DNA from: a virus
DNA: 64,000 nucleotides
Virus record (IMG/VR): IMGVR_UViG_3300035182_002586
Coordinates: 248,001 to 312,000 of that record
Strand: one strand, 5' to 3'
The notes under the pieces were generated by a model. The model saw only the letters and a program-made list of their open reading frames with translations. It ran no database searches and was not told where the DNA came from. The stretch's first letter is position 1. Every line of letters begins with the position of its first letter. A program made the position numbers and the translations under genes. This document shows, in pieces, positions 19,404-30,500 of this stretch.

Positions 19404-21581
19404 TCAGATTGAGCGTACCATGGCAGCCCCCTGCAAGGGCAAACCGGTAATCCAGTCCAGCGAGGGAGAGCCGGGGGGCATCATCGGCGTCCCCCGGGCA
19501 ACCCCGAGCACAGCCGTTGGCCCGCCCAAGAGCACTTGCGGGGCGACGAGGGAGACCAGGACCGGAGAGGTAATGCTGACCGCGAGCCCGGCGACGAGAG
19601 AGATGGCTCCGGCCGCCGCGTTCATCGAGATGGCTCCGGCCGCCGCGGAGACGGCAACGGCCCCGGCTGTCGCCGTCATCGTGATGCCCCCTGCACCGAC
19701 CTGAACGGCGTAGGCACCCGCAGCGCTTGTGATGGAGGTGGTGCCTCCAAGGACGTTGATCGCGTAGGCACCCGCCGTGACGGTCTGAATCGAGCCCCCC
19801 GCCAGGATCGTGGAGAGCTTCCCGCCCGTAACGATGGTCTCCTGGACCTGTTGGGCGTAGTTGGCCTGCGTCTTCCCGGAAACGAGAGCGTTCCACTCCC
19901 CCGCGTTGAACGTGATGCCCGACTGCGCGTTGAGCTGCATTCGGTCGGCCATGAGGTTGTAGCCGCCGTTGACGGTCGTGCTCTTGGCTCCGAGGATGTT
20001 CTCGACCCAATCCGCCGAGCACAGCACCTCTCCGTTGCCCGTGACGGACATGGAGTAGGCCACATCGTTGATGTCCGGGACCCCCAGGTACTCCGCCGAG
20101 TAGGACGAGTGATACTTGACTTTGATCGCCTGCCCTGCCGACGACGAGCCGATGTCTGCGACGATGCCACCGTCGAGACGCAGGTTGAGCGACACGTTGT
20201 CCGGAGAAGACGCGCCGATGCGGGCCTTGATGCCACCCTCCGCGTTGATCTCGGCGGAGACGTTCTTCGCTGCGTCCGCGTACTTCTCGATGCGGCTGCC
20301 CGGGAGGTTGACGAACAGCTTGCCCTGCTTCGACACGGCGACTGCGAACGAGTCGTCCTCGGTCGTGCCAAGGGGGGAGCGGATCCGCATGAGGTAGGCG
20401 CCCGCCGTGGACTTCGACTCGTCGTCGCCTTCCAGGGGCGTGCGCGGCACTTCCTCCATGGAGAACTTGCCCGGTCCGAGCTGTCCCCATGCGTCGAAGA
20501 TCTTCGGCTTGAGGAGCCGGCCGTACTGCCTCTGCCCCATCCCCGAGAAGGCATCGTTCCCTACGATGGAGCCGAACACCTGCTCGATGAAGATGACGCG
20601 ACGGTCCATCTGGAAGCCGTCGATCTCACCGAGCACGTCCGTGGACGCGTCGGTCGTGTGGTACATCTCCAGCCGGTGCTCCGTGAAAGCGTCGGCGGCC
20701 CCTTTCGGGTCCTCGAAGTTCACGGCCGGTTCGGTGGCTGTATAGAACGTGCGCTTCCCGTTGGAGTACGTGACGGGCGGGAACTCGTTGGCGTCGTTGA
20801 AGGCGTCGAGCACCTTCCCGGAGGAGTTGGCGAACTTGGTTGCGGAGCCGGGGGAGCCGGGGCCCGCGTTCTGGAGGTCGTCTCGACCGAAGTACCGATC
20901 GGCCTCGGTCTTGAGCGTCACTCCGTCCTTGCCGAAAATGTCACCCGGGAGCCAGAACGCCCCTCGACGAGTAGGGCCGGACCAACGGTGAACGCCGGCT
21001 TCCGCCTCGACCCTGTGGGTCGCCTGCATGACGAGGGTTCGCTCCGAGTCGCGCAGCTCGATGAGGTCGCCTGCGCGGTTGCACATGCGAACGTCTTTCG
21101 ACAACGCCAGCTCCGCGCCGGAAGCCGACATGCCGCCCACGTCTCCGGGCTGGAGCTTGAGCCGCTTGTAGCGGATCATCGGGCCGTACACGGCGTCGTA
21201 GAGGGCCTTGTCGGACGAGGCGACGGCGGAGGGGTTCTCCGGTGAGAACGGGTCGAAGCGCAAGCCGCTTCGGTTCCCCACCGGGATGTACCCGAGGATC
21301 ATCGCCTCGTAGAGCTGCTTGTGCTTGCGCCGGTAGCCGATGATGACGAGGGAGTTGACCTCGGGGACGCCGCCCCAGAAGCTCCGGGGTCCGGCCATCG
21401 CCTGCGTGAGGTCGATCTCGAAGCGGTCCCCACCTCCCGTGAGGATCTTCACGTCAGCCTTGAGGTTGATCTCGTCGACGCGCGTGATCAGCCCCACCTT
21501 CATCCCGAAGGCGTCGCCCGAGCTGACGAACTCCTTGCCCGGGACGTGGCCGATAGGCGGGGCGGGGCTCTTGGGGATCAC
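19404..21581 (-). CDS. Baseplate central spike protein (gp5/VgrG-like OB-fold plus beta-helix)
   Basis: 725 residues from GTG 21581. The N-terminus (about 25-110) resembles the OB-fold of gp5/VgrG spikes (ADVKILTGGGDRFEIDLTQA and VNSLVIIGYRR). The C-terminal ~130 residues are a series of short Ala/Gly/Thr/Ile repeats (GGSIQTVTAGAYAINVLGG and ITMTATAGAVAVSAAAG) expected for a trimeric beta-helix needle. It would pierce the outer membrane. No lysozyme domain is visible in it; the tail-associated muralytic activity is instead in the gene at 24911-26809. Confidence 0.75.
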   Translation of the reverse strand: MIPKSPAPPIGHVPGKEFVSSGDAFGMKVGLITRVDEINLKADVKILTGGGDRFEIDLTQAMAGPRSFWGGVPEVNSLVIIGYRRKHKQLYEAMILGYIPVGNRSGLRFDPFSPENPSAVASSDKALYDAVYGPMIRYKRLKLQPGDVGGMSASGAELALSKDVRMCNRAGDLIELRDSERTLVMQATHRVEAEAGVHRWSGPTRRGAFWLPGDIFGKDGVTLKTEADRYFGRDDLQNAGPGSPGSATKFANSSGKVLDAFNDANEFPPVTYSNGKRTFYTATEPAVNFEDPKGAADAFTEHRLEMYHTTDASTDVLGEIDGFQMDRRVIFIEQVFGSIVGNDAFSGMGQRQYGRLLKPKIFDAWGQLGPGKFSMEEVPRTPLEGDDESKSTAGAYLMRIRSPLGTTEDDSFAVAVSKQGKLFVNLPGSRIEKYADAAKNVSAEINAEGGIKARIGASSPDNVSLNLRLDGGIVADIGSSSAGQAIKVKYHSSYSAEYLGVPDINDVAYSMSVTGNGEVLCSADWVENILGAKSTTVNGGYNLMADRMQLNAQSGITFNAGEWNALVSGKTQANYAQQVQETIVTGGKLSTILAGGSIQTVTAGAYAINVLGGTTSITSAAGAYAVQVGAGGITMTATAGAVAVSAAAGAISMNAAAGAISLVAGLAVSITSPVLVSLVAPQVLLGGPTAVLGVARGTPMMPPGSPSLDWITGLPLQGAAMVRSI

Positions 21582-21589
21582 GTGCTACC

Positions 21590-24500
21590 TCATCCGAGCT
21601 GAGACAGCTCAGCCTGCTTGTTGGCGATGTCCTGTTGCGTGCTGGCGATCTTCTTGTCGAGCGCGGCGATCTGGTCCGGGAGGCTAGGGTAGGCGATGGT
21701 GGTGCCACTTGCCGCCTGTTGTTCGAGTTGCGCTTTGTCCGACTTGTACCGCTGCAAAGCCTGCTGCTCGTTGGCGATGTCCTGCGAGAGTTGCGTCTTC
21801 TTGGCGTTGTTCTTGAGGTTGCTCCCGAAGCTGCTCCACGCGTTGCCGATGTCCTTGATCGCCGTGGAGGCGTTGCCGAGGGTCGCCTTCGTGTCCCCGA
21901 GTGCGTAGCGATCAGGCTCCGAGAAGGGCGGGGTGAGGTCACCGTAGGGCGTACCCGTGTCCGCAGTCGAACCGTCGACCTCTCCGGGCGTCAGTGCGAT
22001 CCCACCGTCACGGAGACGCTGCTCCAACGCCTGGTGGGGCCCATCGAGCGCCGTGTAGAGGTTGACGAGAAAGAGGTCGACACGCTTGATGACCTCCTCT
22101 CGGGAGGGAGAGAGAAGAGCGCCCGTCACGGGCACTGCATCCGAGATACTCGGTGCGGCCCCGAGACCCACGCCAATCCCACGCGCCTCGTTCAGTGCGG
22201 CGGCGGTAGCCGTGTCGCCCGCGATCACGCCAACGAGCCCCACCGTCTTCCCGTCGTAGAGCGCGGGAGCCGGGCTCGCGGGGGTGAGTACCTGCACCTG
22301 GTAGCCCGTGGAGATGAACGCCAGGTCGCTGCGCCCAAGAATACACGCACAGTCGGTGTCGACGATGGTGTTGCCGTCCTTGACCGTCAGTTCTGCGATC
22401 GTGAGAGCCTTCGAGAGCTGGGACGCCTCCACACTGGAGGGGAGACCCTGAGCTTCTGGTGACCCAAGAGGTGCCGAGTCGACGAAGTTCACGCTGCTGG
22501 TGACCATGCGAAGGTCGGGATCCTTCGAGTCTGGGTTCTGCACCCCGGCCGTCTGGAGGTCCTCCGGTTGGAGCCGGGCCAGGGCATCAGCCGGGTTGGC
22601 GTAGGCGGAGATGAGGGCGGTGATGCCTTGCGACTGCGCCTGGAGAGTCTCGAACAACCCCCCCGAGAGAGCGAGCTGCACGTCGACGTTGGCAGCCTTG
22701 TTCCTCTCACCTGAGTTGTAGACGAGTTGGCCGTCACGGAGAGCGACCCCGCGCCCGTATCGGAAGTGGCCGATGACCTCGAACCCCCGCTCATCGCTGA
22801 CGGGACGGATCATGCCCGTCGATCCCTCGAAGACTTTCGTGTCTGCTCCGGTTGCGTCCGTCGTATGGACGTTCTTCGCCGGGAGGAGCACAAGCTCTCC
22901 GATGGTCTTCTCTTTCTCGTAGGCGTAGACGTACACACCCGCCGAGTTGAGCCCGTACTGGTAGCGGTTGTTCGAGTGCTTCGCACGAAGCTCGTCGATG
23001 CTGTCCGTCATGAAACTAGAGGTCGTCTCATCGACCCTCTTGGCGTAGTTCTCACCCTCTTTCTTCGCATATGCGGCTGAATTCGGATTGGGCGTCGTTT
23101 TGATACCCGCGTCCTTTTTCAACTGATCGGGACTCGTCTTGAACGGGCGCGTGTAGACCATCACCGCATTGGGGTACCCGAGAATGCGGCCCGTCTTCGG
23201 GTGCTGCATGATCAGGGGTTCGTAGGGGTTCACAGCCCCCGGGGCGATGTCTGTGACAGGTGGGACCGTCGCCGCTGTCCCCACCTGCAAGTCGTACGAC
23301 CCGTAGTTGGACAGGGTGCGGGAGCTGTACGGGAAGGCCGCGTTCCCGGGGTTTGAGACGGCCCCACTGGACACACCCTTGAACTTGAGCGTTCCGATCC
23401 CTTTGGGAGCCAGGAACTTCTCCCGCTTCGCGGTCAAGGTCAGCGTGGTCGTAGCGCGCCCGCCGAACGCGATGTTGTGGGAGATGCCGGTGATGTACCA
23501 GATCTGGTCCTTCGGGGCGATGTAGATGGGGAACCCCAGACGCAGCTCCGGTCTGAACGGGATGGTCACCGAGCCGCGATGCCTGCGCGAGTTCTTCCGG
23601 TCCAGGATGTCCAGGCCGTGGTAGAACATGAGCGTGGTGTCGCCCATGAACTCAGAGCTGTAGTTCTCGGGCCTCCACCCGTACTTCCGCAGCAGGTGGT
23701 AGTCGGTGACGGACGTGAAGGGGGTGCACTCCTCGGAGAACCCATAGTCGACGTTCCCGCCGAAGAACCCTTGGAGCGTGAGCTGTGTGACGACTTCGGC
23801 CTCGGACACCGACAGGTTCCACTCGATGATGTCGATGTCTTGGATCCACGAGAGCGGCTTGTTCGACAGGATGTCGAGGTTGTAGAAGGGCGGCTTGAAA
23901 ACGATGGAGCCGTCCACGTCCATGTAGAACTCGAAGCCGATCGCTTCCTTCGCTGAGTTCGCCAGCTCCAGCTTGGTCTGGTACTCGCTCTGCCAGAAGT
24001 TGACCTGCCCTGCCTGTGAGAAGACCGTGTGGAACGCGGTCACCTGCGGATCTGAGGGGTCGAACACCATTTGGCCGCCCTGCGTGCCGCCGTTGGCGTT
24101 TGCCACCGCCGTGGACGCGAAGTGGCCAGGGTCATTCGGTTTCCCGCCCGTGCGGTACGGCTCGTAGAGGGAGTCGCCACGGACGGCGATCCCGTTGACG
24201 CCGTAGAGAAGCAGGTTCGAGCGTACGCGCCGGAACCGCTGTTCCCAGTAGAGCATGATGTCCGAGAAGGCGGAGTTGAACGTCGCCTGCTGCCCGGCTT
24301 CCTTGTAGAGCGACACGAGAGAGCCCGTGCCGATGATGGCGTCGCCGAACGACGACTGCGCCAGGGACCAGATCACGTCGTAGGGGTTCGAGCCGAAGAA
24401 GACGTTGCCGAAGATCGATCGCCCCTGCTGCCCGCTCGGGGCCGTGAACGCAGGGTTGATGTTCATGCGGCACAGCTCCCACCACTTGAGGATGTCGCTG

Positions 24501-24907
24501 CACGAGATCGAGACCGAGTGCTCCCCGCCTGAATAGTCGTCGCCCACTTCGGTGACGAGCCCCCAGAATATGGGGTAATACTGCGGGACACCCTCGACGA
24601 GGTAGAAGCCCTTCGCGTAGATCTCGACCTCCATCATCGGCGTGATGACAGGGTTGCCCTCGAAGTAAAAGTCGTCGATCGTGTGGCGGGGGATCGACAG
24701 CGAGATCGAGGCCGAGCCCGGGACGCTCTCGACGGAGAGGTCTACCTGAACCGACGTGATGTACTTGTTCAAGTCGAAGCGCCGCCTGCACGACGGGCAG
24801 CCGATCATGTCGACTTCCCCGTTGATGTAGACGATCGCGTCGGGCGCCGTCACCACGGTCTGCCGGACGTTCGGCTGGTAGGTCCCCTGAAACGGTCCTC
24901 GTGCCAT
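21590..24907 (-). CDS. Baseplate hub protein (gp27/gpD-like)
   Basis: 1105 residues. The N-terminal ~450 residues have the strand pattern of tail hub proteins (YITSVQVDLSVESVPGSA, PMMEVEIYAKG, YPIFWGLVTEVGDDYSGGE). A CPSC motif at residues 37-40 may bind metal. The C-terminal ~90 residues form a heptad coiled coil (LSQDIANEQQALQRYKSDK). Hubs connect the tail tube to the spike, and the spike gene follows directly downstream with 8 bases between them, which fits. The extra ~600 residues relative to gp27 form an unrecognised insertion. Confidence 0.7.
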   Translation of the reverse strand: MARGPFQGTYQPNVRQTVVTAPDAIVYINGEVDMIGCPSCRRRFDLNKYITSVQVDLSVESVPGSASISLSIPRHTIDDFYFEGNPVITPMMEVEIYAKGFYLVEGVPQYYPIFWGLVTEVGDDYSGGEHSVSISCSDILKWWELCRMNINPAFTAPSGQQGRSIFGNVFFGSNPYDVIWSLAQSSFGDAIIGTGSLVSLYKEAGQQATFNSAFSDIMLYWEQRFRRVRSNLLLYGVNGIAVRGDSLYEPYRTGGKPNDPGHFASTAVANANGGTQGGQMVFDPSDPQVTAFHTVFSQAGQVNFWQSEYQTKLELANSAKEAIGFEFYMDVDGSIVFKPPFYNLDILSNKPLSWIQDIDIIEWNLSVSEAEVVTQLTLQGFFGGNVDYGFSEECTPFTSVTDYHLLRKYGWRPENYSSEFMGDTTLMFYHGLDILDRKNSRRHRGSVTIPFRPELRLGFPIYIAPKDQIWYITGISHNIAFGGRATTTLTLTAKREKFLAPKGIGTLKFKGVSSGAVSNPGNAAFPYSSRTLSNYGSYDLQVGTAATVPPVTDIAPGAVNPYEPLIMQHPKTGRILGYPNAVMVYTRPFKTSPDQLKKDAGIKTTPNPNSAAYAKKEGENYAKRVDETTSSFMTDSIDELRAKHSNNRYQYGLNSAGVYVYAYEKEKTIGELVLLPAKNVHTTDATGADTKVFEGSTGMIRPVSDERGFEVIGHFRYGRGVALRDGQLVYNSGERNKAANVDVQLALSGGLFETLQAQSQGITALISAYANPADALARLQPEDLQTAGVQNPDSKDPDLRMVTSSVNFVDSAPLGSPEAQGLPSSVEASQLSKALTIAELTVKDGNTIVDTDCACILGRSDLAFISTGYQVQVLTPASPAPALYDGKTVGLVGVIAGDTATAAALNEARGIGVGLGAAPSISDAVPVTGALLSPSREEVIKRVDLFLVNLYTALDGPHQALEQRLRDGGIALTPGEVDGSTADTGTPYGDLTPPFSEPDRYALGDTKATLGNASTAIKDIGNAWSSFGSNLKNNAKKTQLSQDIANEQQALQRYKSDKAQLEQQAASGTTIAYPSLPDQIAALDKKIASTQQDIANKQAELSQLG

Positions 24908-24910
24908 GGT

Positions 24911-26809
24911 TCAGACCCCTACAGCAACTTCGGTGGCGGTCACAGGTAGTTCAGGGGGAGGAGGTGGAACCTTCTCGGCCCCCACATCGGTGACGGTCTT
25001 GGGGATGGCGGAAGAGGACTCGTTGAGGATGGGGTTGGGGGGCACGAAGGGCGGCGCCCCGAAGGTGAGGGCGGGATCGCTCACGTTGTCGAGGAGGAAC
25101 CACGCTCGGACCGTGAACGAGAACGAGTACTCCAGCGTGAACGGGCCCGTGTCGGCCTCGTTGATGCTGAGATTGTCGAAGCTCCCGATGTACAGGATGT
25201 TGTCGTAGTAGATGTAGATCGACCCCACGACAGAGAGCGTGGGAGCGCCCGTCTTCCCGACGATGCCCTCGTTGTTCAGCCACACGCCCCCGTTGTTCTT
25301 GTAGAGCAGGTAGAGGGACAGGAAGTTCTGGTAGCTGTCCGACATGTTGCGGCCCGTGCGGGTGAGCCCCCCACCGCCGGTGCTCATGCTGACTGCGTAG
25401 AAGCCGGCGAGCTTGCCGGACCCTTCGATCTTGTCCTGTTGTTCGCCCCAGTGCTCGATGATGGGTCCGTTACGGCCATAGTTGCCGTCGGAGATGATCT
25501 TCTCCCCGCTCACCTTGAAGCTCGTGGGGTTCACCAGGAGACGGAGAGGCGGCGTCTTCGCCATCTTGTCCAGCTCTCGCTGCGTCGCCTTGATCATCGC
25601 CTCCTGCGCAGCCTGGAAGCTCGTTCCGAGGTCGGTGAGGTTCAGGTCCTTGTTGGAGGTCTTCTCGATCGTCTTCTTCGCCGTGCTGGCGTCACCCGAC
25701 CCGCTCGGCTTCCAGTCCCCCGTCGTTGCTCCGCCAGTGGGGCCCGCACCAGGGTTGAGGGTGCCGTCGGCACCGCCCTTCAAGGCCGCCTCACCTTGCG
25801 CAATGCCGGCAGTGATCCAGTCAGGAAGGGGTTTGTTTGCGTACTCGGCCACCTGGTCGACGTTGATGGCTCCGATAGGCTCTTGGATGACCTTGCCCGT
25901 GGCGTCCTTCTTGGGTACGTCGAAGCCGGGGTTCTGCTGGTAAGCCAGGTCTTGGAAGTCCGCCCGTGGGAACTTGAACCCCGGGTGGTCCTCGATGTAC
26001 TTCTTCTGGTACGCCGCGCTGGCGTACAGGATCCCGGGGGGATTACCGGAGTTCTGGAAGCCCCCGAAATTACGGAGGTAGGCTTCCGTGGCGGTCATAC
26101 CCTTGACGCCACCCTTCGCGAAGAACTTTTCGGCCCAATAGAGCTGGTTGTCGGCCGAGGTGTTCTCGTAGTTCTTCCAGTCCTCTTCCGACATGCCGAT
26201 GCTCTTCGCGGGATCGAGCATCAACTGGTTGAGGCCCTTGGCCACGGGCACAGGGGGGTTACCCTGCTTGTTCACGGCCGTGGTCTTGAAGCCGCTCTCA
26301 CCCTTGATGACGGCAGCGAGGACCTTGGGGTCCACACCAAGGCGCTTACACATCGCCACATACTTCGTCCAGAAGTCCGGTGGTAGGGCTCCGTTGGGCA
26401 GACCCGCTCCACCACTGGTGTTCCCCTTGATGTTCAGCTCGTCGGCGAAGCCTGTGATCGAGGCTACGCTGGCCGAACGATCGAGGTGGCGTCCCGTGAC
26501 GTTGGAAGACGGGGGTAGCACCCCGATGATGAAGGGCTTGGCGTCCTTGTGGTACGCGTCTGACTGAGAGAACCCCACGAAGTCGGAGGTTGCGGGGTCG
26601 TCCTCCGTCCGGAGCCGGCTGTACTGCGTGAGGAGGTTGTAGACCTGCGGGGCGTAGGTGTCCGCCGTGTTCTCGATTTGCTGGTAGACGCGCTGCTCAG
26701 GGGAGGTGGGGGACGCCGTGGTGATGCCACCCGCAGGCACTCCTCCGGTCTCCGTGAGAACGGTGGGGGACGCGCTAGGGTCGACTCCGGTGCTTGTATT
26801 GAGTGCCAC
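24911..26809 (-). CDS. Tail-associated lytic transglycosylase fused to tail domain
   Basis: 632 residues from GTG 26809. Residues ~145-260 look like a soluble lytic transglycosylase: LAAVIKGESGFKTTAVN has the catalytic Glu at about 171, followed by AKGLNQLM. The C-terminal ~200 residues (from PLRLLVNPTSFKVSG) are paralogous to the neighbouring gene at 26819-27550. The protein likely cuts peptidoglycan during tail penetration while anchored to the baseplate through the C-terminal domain. The linker between the domains is rich in Gly, Thr and Ser. Confidence 0.75.
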   Translation of the reverse strand: MALNTSTGVDPSASPTVLTETGGVPAGGITTASPTSPEQRVYQQIENTADTYAPQVYNLLTQYSRLRTEDDPATSDFVGFSQSDAYHKDAKPFIIGVLPPSSNVTGRHLDRSASVASITGFADELNIKGNTSGGAGLPNGALPPDFWTKYVAMCKRLGVDPKVLAAVIKGESGFKTTAVNKQGNPPVPVAKGLNQLMLDPAKSIGMSEEDWKNYENTSADNQLYWAEKFFAKGGVKGMTATEAYLRNFGGFQNSGNPPGILYASAAYQKKYIEDHPGFKFPRADFQDLAYQQNPGFDVPKKDATGKVIQEPIGAINVDQVAEYANKPLPDWITAGIAQGEAALKGGADGTLNPGAGPTGGATTGDWKPSGSGDASTAKKTIEKTSNKDLNLTDLGTSFQAAQEAMIKATQRELDKMAKTPPLRLLVNPTSFKVSGEKIISDGNYGRNGPIIEHWGEQQDKIEGSGKLAGFYAVSMSTGGGGLTRTGRNMSDSYQNFLSLYLLYKNNGGVWLNNEGIVGKTGAPTLSVVGSIYIYYDNILYIGSFDNLSINEADTGPFTLEYSFSFTVRAWFLLDNVSDPALTFGAPPFVPPNPILNESSSAIPKTVTDVGAEKVPPPPPELPVTATEVAVGV

Positions 26810-26818
26810 TGTGCCCTC

Positions 26819-27550
26819 TCACTTCTTCGCGGGTGTGGGCAGTGGGGAGTTGACGACGCCCTGTGCGGAGCTGGTCACACGCAGACCCCGATCCGGCCCG
26901 GCCTGGAGGGCGTTCTTGCTCTGGAAGTCCGGGGTTGTGTAGTTCTTCGTGAGACCCGGGAAGGTCGGGATCTTCACGATCGTCTCTTGCACCTTGAACG
27001 ACCACGAGATGTGGAAGGCGAAGGGGCTCTCGTCCGTCTCTTCTGTCTCGAAGGTCGTGAAGTACCCGATGTAGGTCCCCCGATCGAACATGAGCATCAC
27101 GTTGCCCTGTAGGACGATGTTGCCGTAGGGGTCGTAGACGGAGCCGTTGTTTCGGAAGAGGTCATGCAGGTCCCGGTAGCGGTCCCATGCGATGGTCCTC
27201 TGGCGAAGCACGCTGGAGAGCCCCGTGTAGATGTTCATGAAGGCGCCCGTGGAGCCGTCCGCACTGATCTCCGCCAGGTCATCCCCCCAGTGCTGCTCGA
27301 CCCACCCTCCACGCGTCTGGATCCGTTCGACCTTCTTGTTCTCGGTAATGCCGAAGGTCGCCGGGTTCACGTGCATCACAAGCGCCGTGGGCAAGAGGCA
27401 CCGATGCGTGTCGAACGGCGACGTGATCTGGAACGCCATCGGGATGGGGATGGACTTCTGCTCGTCCAACCCATGCCGGTAGATCGGCGTCGTTGTGGGC
27501 AGTACCTTGTTCTGCTTGAAGTCCGGGTTAGGGGACGGGATTCTGGGCAT
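26819..27550 (-). CDS. Tail protein paralogous to C-terminus of the adjacent transglycosylase
   Basis: 243 residues. Segments such as ALVMHVNPATFGITENKK, VEQHWGDDLAEISADGSTG and DRGTYIGYFTTFETEETDES align by eye with PLRLLVNPTSFKVSGEKI, IEHWGEQQDKIEGSGKLAG and DNILYIGSFDNLSINEADTG in the adjacent gene. The shared fold is probably a tube-like or LysM-neighbouring domain placed between the tape measure and the hub, as in other contractile tails. The gene lies directly downstream of the tape-measure gene. Confidence 0.65.
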   Translation of the reverse strand: MPRIPSPNPDFKQNKVLPTTTPIYRHGLDEQKSIPIPMAFQITSPFDTHRCLLPTALVMHVNPATFGITENKKVERIQTRGGWVEQHWGDDLAEISADGSTGAFMNIYTGLSSVLRQRTIAWDRYRDLHDLFRNNGSVYDPYGNIVLQGNVMLMFDRGTYIGYFTTFETEETDESPFAFHISWSFKVQETIVKIPTFPGLTKNYTTPDFQSKNALQAGPDRGLRVTSSAQGVVNSPLPTPAKK

Positions 27551-27565
27551 GTCTCACCCCTCCCC

Positions 27566-30500
27566 TCACTGGAACTTCTTGCGCCGCTCGTACTCGGCGA
27601 TCAGCTTGATAGTGCCGTTCTTGATATAGGACTCGAACTCCGCACTCGGCGGCCCGTTGAAGTTCTGGATGACGGCAGCGCCACCCTTCCCTCCCTTCGG
27701 TACGATGGTCTCGCCGGGCGCGACGGACGCGAACGCTTCGCCCGGGGCGGGGCGCATGACCGTGCCACCAGCCGCGTTGGGCTCTACGAGCTGGACGCCG
27801 GCCGTCTGAGGGTTGAACGTGGACCCCTGCTTTTTGGCGAGGTCCATCGTCTGCTCAGTGATGTCCTTGATACTCTTCCCGCTAGCCATAGCAGCCGCTA
27901 CGTCTTTGCGATCGAAGCCGCTGTACAGGTAGTACTCGAAGAGCGCCGTTCGGACCGACTCCAGGGTGGCGTCCTCGATCTTGCCCTTGAGGCTGTTCGC
28001 TCCCGACCCCTTGTCGAACTTCTTCGCAGCGACGGCTTCCTTGTGGATGTCGGTCAGGGTGTCGTTCGAGGCTTCCGCCTGCTTCCCTGTCGGAGGTGCG
28101 TCCTTCGACGACGCGGGCACAGGCGGACCCCCTGCCACGGGGACCTTGTTCGTAGCGGGGGTCCCACCAGTCCCGGTGGCGGTAGGGATCGTAACCGGAA
28201 CCTTGTTTGCAGCACCGCCTCCTACAGCGGGAGCGCCCCCAACAGGCATGGCAACGGTGGACATCTTACTCTCACCCGCCACCTCGGGGGGTGCGCCGCT
28301 CTCCTTGGCCGCCTTCTTGTGAAGCTGATCGAGGCTGTTGATCAGGTATTGAACCTGCTCGTCGTCTTCGAGACCACCTTCCCCGACATGTTCCCCATTC
28401 ATGTAGGTCGTAGGCCCCTGTTCCAACAGGGCTCCGAGGTAGGCCGCCTTGTCCTCTGCGTCCAGTTTGACCCCAGCGTTCTTAGCGATTACCTCGATGT
28501 CTGGAAGACCCATTTCGTCGCCGTTTTCGGCGTAGAAGTCCCTGGCCTCAGCAATGACCTTATCCATGTCCTTGCTATAGCCCTTCAAGCTACCGAGGGC
28601 GTCGAGCTTGGAACGGTCATCAAGGCGCGCCGAGTGCTCAATGTCCCCCTGCTCGCTGGCCTGTTGCTTCTTGAGGACGGCTGCTTGATCCAGTAGCTTC
28701 TTCTTCTCCTTGGGGTCACTCGTCTGGCCTGCCTGCTTCTCCAAGCGCTCGATGGTGTCCCCTCGCTCCTCGAACTGCTTCTTGAACCCAGAGACCAGTT
28801 CCGCACTCATTTTCTTCATGTCGCCGCCAGACTTCTTGTAGGCGGCTTGAACCGTCGGGTCGCTGCTCTTCTTGTTGTACTTCATGATGTTTCGCAGATT
28901 GATGGCCTCCATCTTTTTGGGGTCGACGAACGACTTGAAGATGGGGGCCTGTCCAAGCAGCGAGTAGATGTCTGCCAGTGTGTCGTAGATGTAGTTCAGG
29001 ATGTAGTCCATGATCGTATCCAGCTTATCCAGCAAGCTGGAGGTCAGGTCGGCCTGCTTCTTCGCGTAGTCGATTTGCTTACCTGCGTTCAGCAGCGTGT
29101 CCTTGTCTTCCTTCGACATGGTGTCGAGGACTTCATCGGTCTCCATCGAGTCGACCTTCTTCTTGTCCCAGCCCTGCGCGATCAACGCCTCTTTCTGGTC
29201 GTCAATGGCCTGCTCGAACTTGATCGCCTGGTCGAGTTGTTCCTGAGAGATGCCGAGGTTCTCGGCCATCATCTCTCCACCAAGGGACCCGGCTGCATCC
29301 TCCAGCTTCTTCCCTCCGAAGCGACCGATCGACTTCTTGTACATCTCGAACACGCCGCCAGCACCGAGGTTTCCGGTTGCTGTAGACAGTCCAAAGAGCC
29401 CTCGCTTGGAGCGCTTTGAGTCGATCTTGATCTGGCTGGCTGCCTCGGAAATCTCGCCCTGCATCTCCTTGGGTAGCTTCGAGATGATGTCCTTTGCGCC
29501 TTGTCCCCCCGCTTTGATGGCATTGGCAATGTCCTCGACGTTGCCCTTTCCACCCATCGCGTCCTTGATCTTCTCCGCAAGACTCTTAGTCTTGCGGTTC
29601 AAGTCGCGTTCGACGATATCCTTGGTAGCTCCTTGGCCAGCAAGGAGGGTCATGCGGAGCTTCTCAGCTCGACCCATCGTCTTGAAGCCCTGCATCGTCG
29701 TCTGGAGGAACTTCTGCGCGTTCCGGGGGCTCATCACCTTCCCGAGGAGGGTCAACATGTGCACGGCGTCTTCCATGCGCATGTTGTAGAGGGACAGGTC
29801 CGAGCTTACCCCCTTGATGATGTTGAAGAACTTGTTCGAGGCGATACCGGCCTCCGCCGCACCCATCTGCATGGCGGCGAAGTCCTTTGTGGTAGACGCC
29901 AGAGACCCACCAAGCTCCGTCATCATCTCCGCCTGTAGGGAGGAGATTTCGTTGAGGCTCACACCGAAGTTGCGTGAGTAGGCGACAGCCACGTGTGTCA
30001 TGGTCGCACTGAAGTTACCCATCGACTTGCCCGCACGCTCTGCTTCGTCCTTCATGTGCTTGAGGGACACGCCCTCAGCATTCAAGGTGTTCAGCACCGC
30101 GAGGTGGTCCTTGTTGTTGATACCCCAGTCGAGGTTGTCCAAGGAGAACGCAGCGTCACGCACCTCTCTGATCGTCTCCTCTAGGTCGGCAGCAGCAGCA
30201 GACGCATTACCCAGGTTGCTCGCGAGATACTCGGAGGTGCTCGTAGAAGACAGCAGGTCCTTGTTGAACTGCTTAGCCCCGGCTTCCGCGTCGAGGAACA
30301 GCTTGACAACTGCCATCATCACGCCGCTTACAGCCCCGAGGATCGGCCCGAGTTTAGACAGGGTTTCGAGCATGGGGCCCATTTTGCCCATGGCCTTGCC
30401 CATGGCCTTGCCAAACCCGCTCGCACCAGGGTCCGCCTGCTTCTTGGCGGCGTATCGAGTAGCGGCAGCACCTAGCCCCTTGAAGCCGCCGCTGATGCCC

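Noticed and set aside
19536-21245. Plus-strand open frame of 569 codons
   Set aside because: Covered by the spike gene on the minus strand with beta-helix repeats; no domain pattern in the shadow frame.
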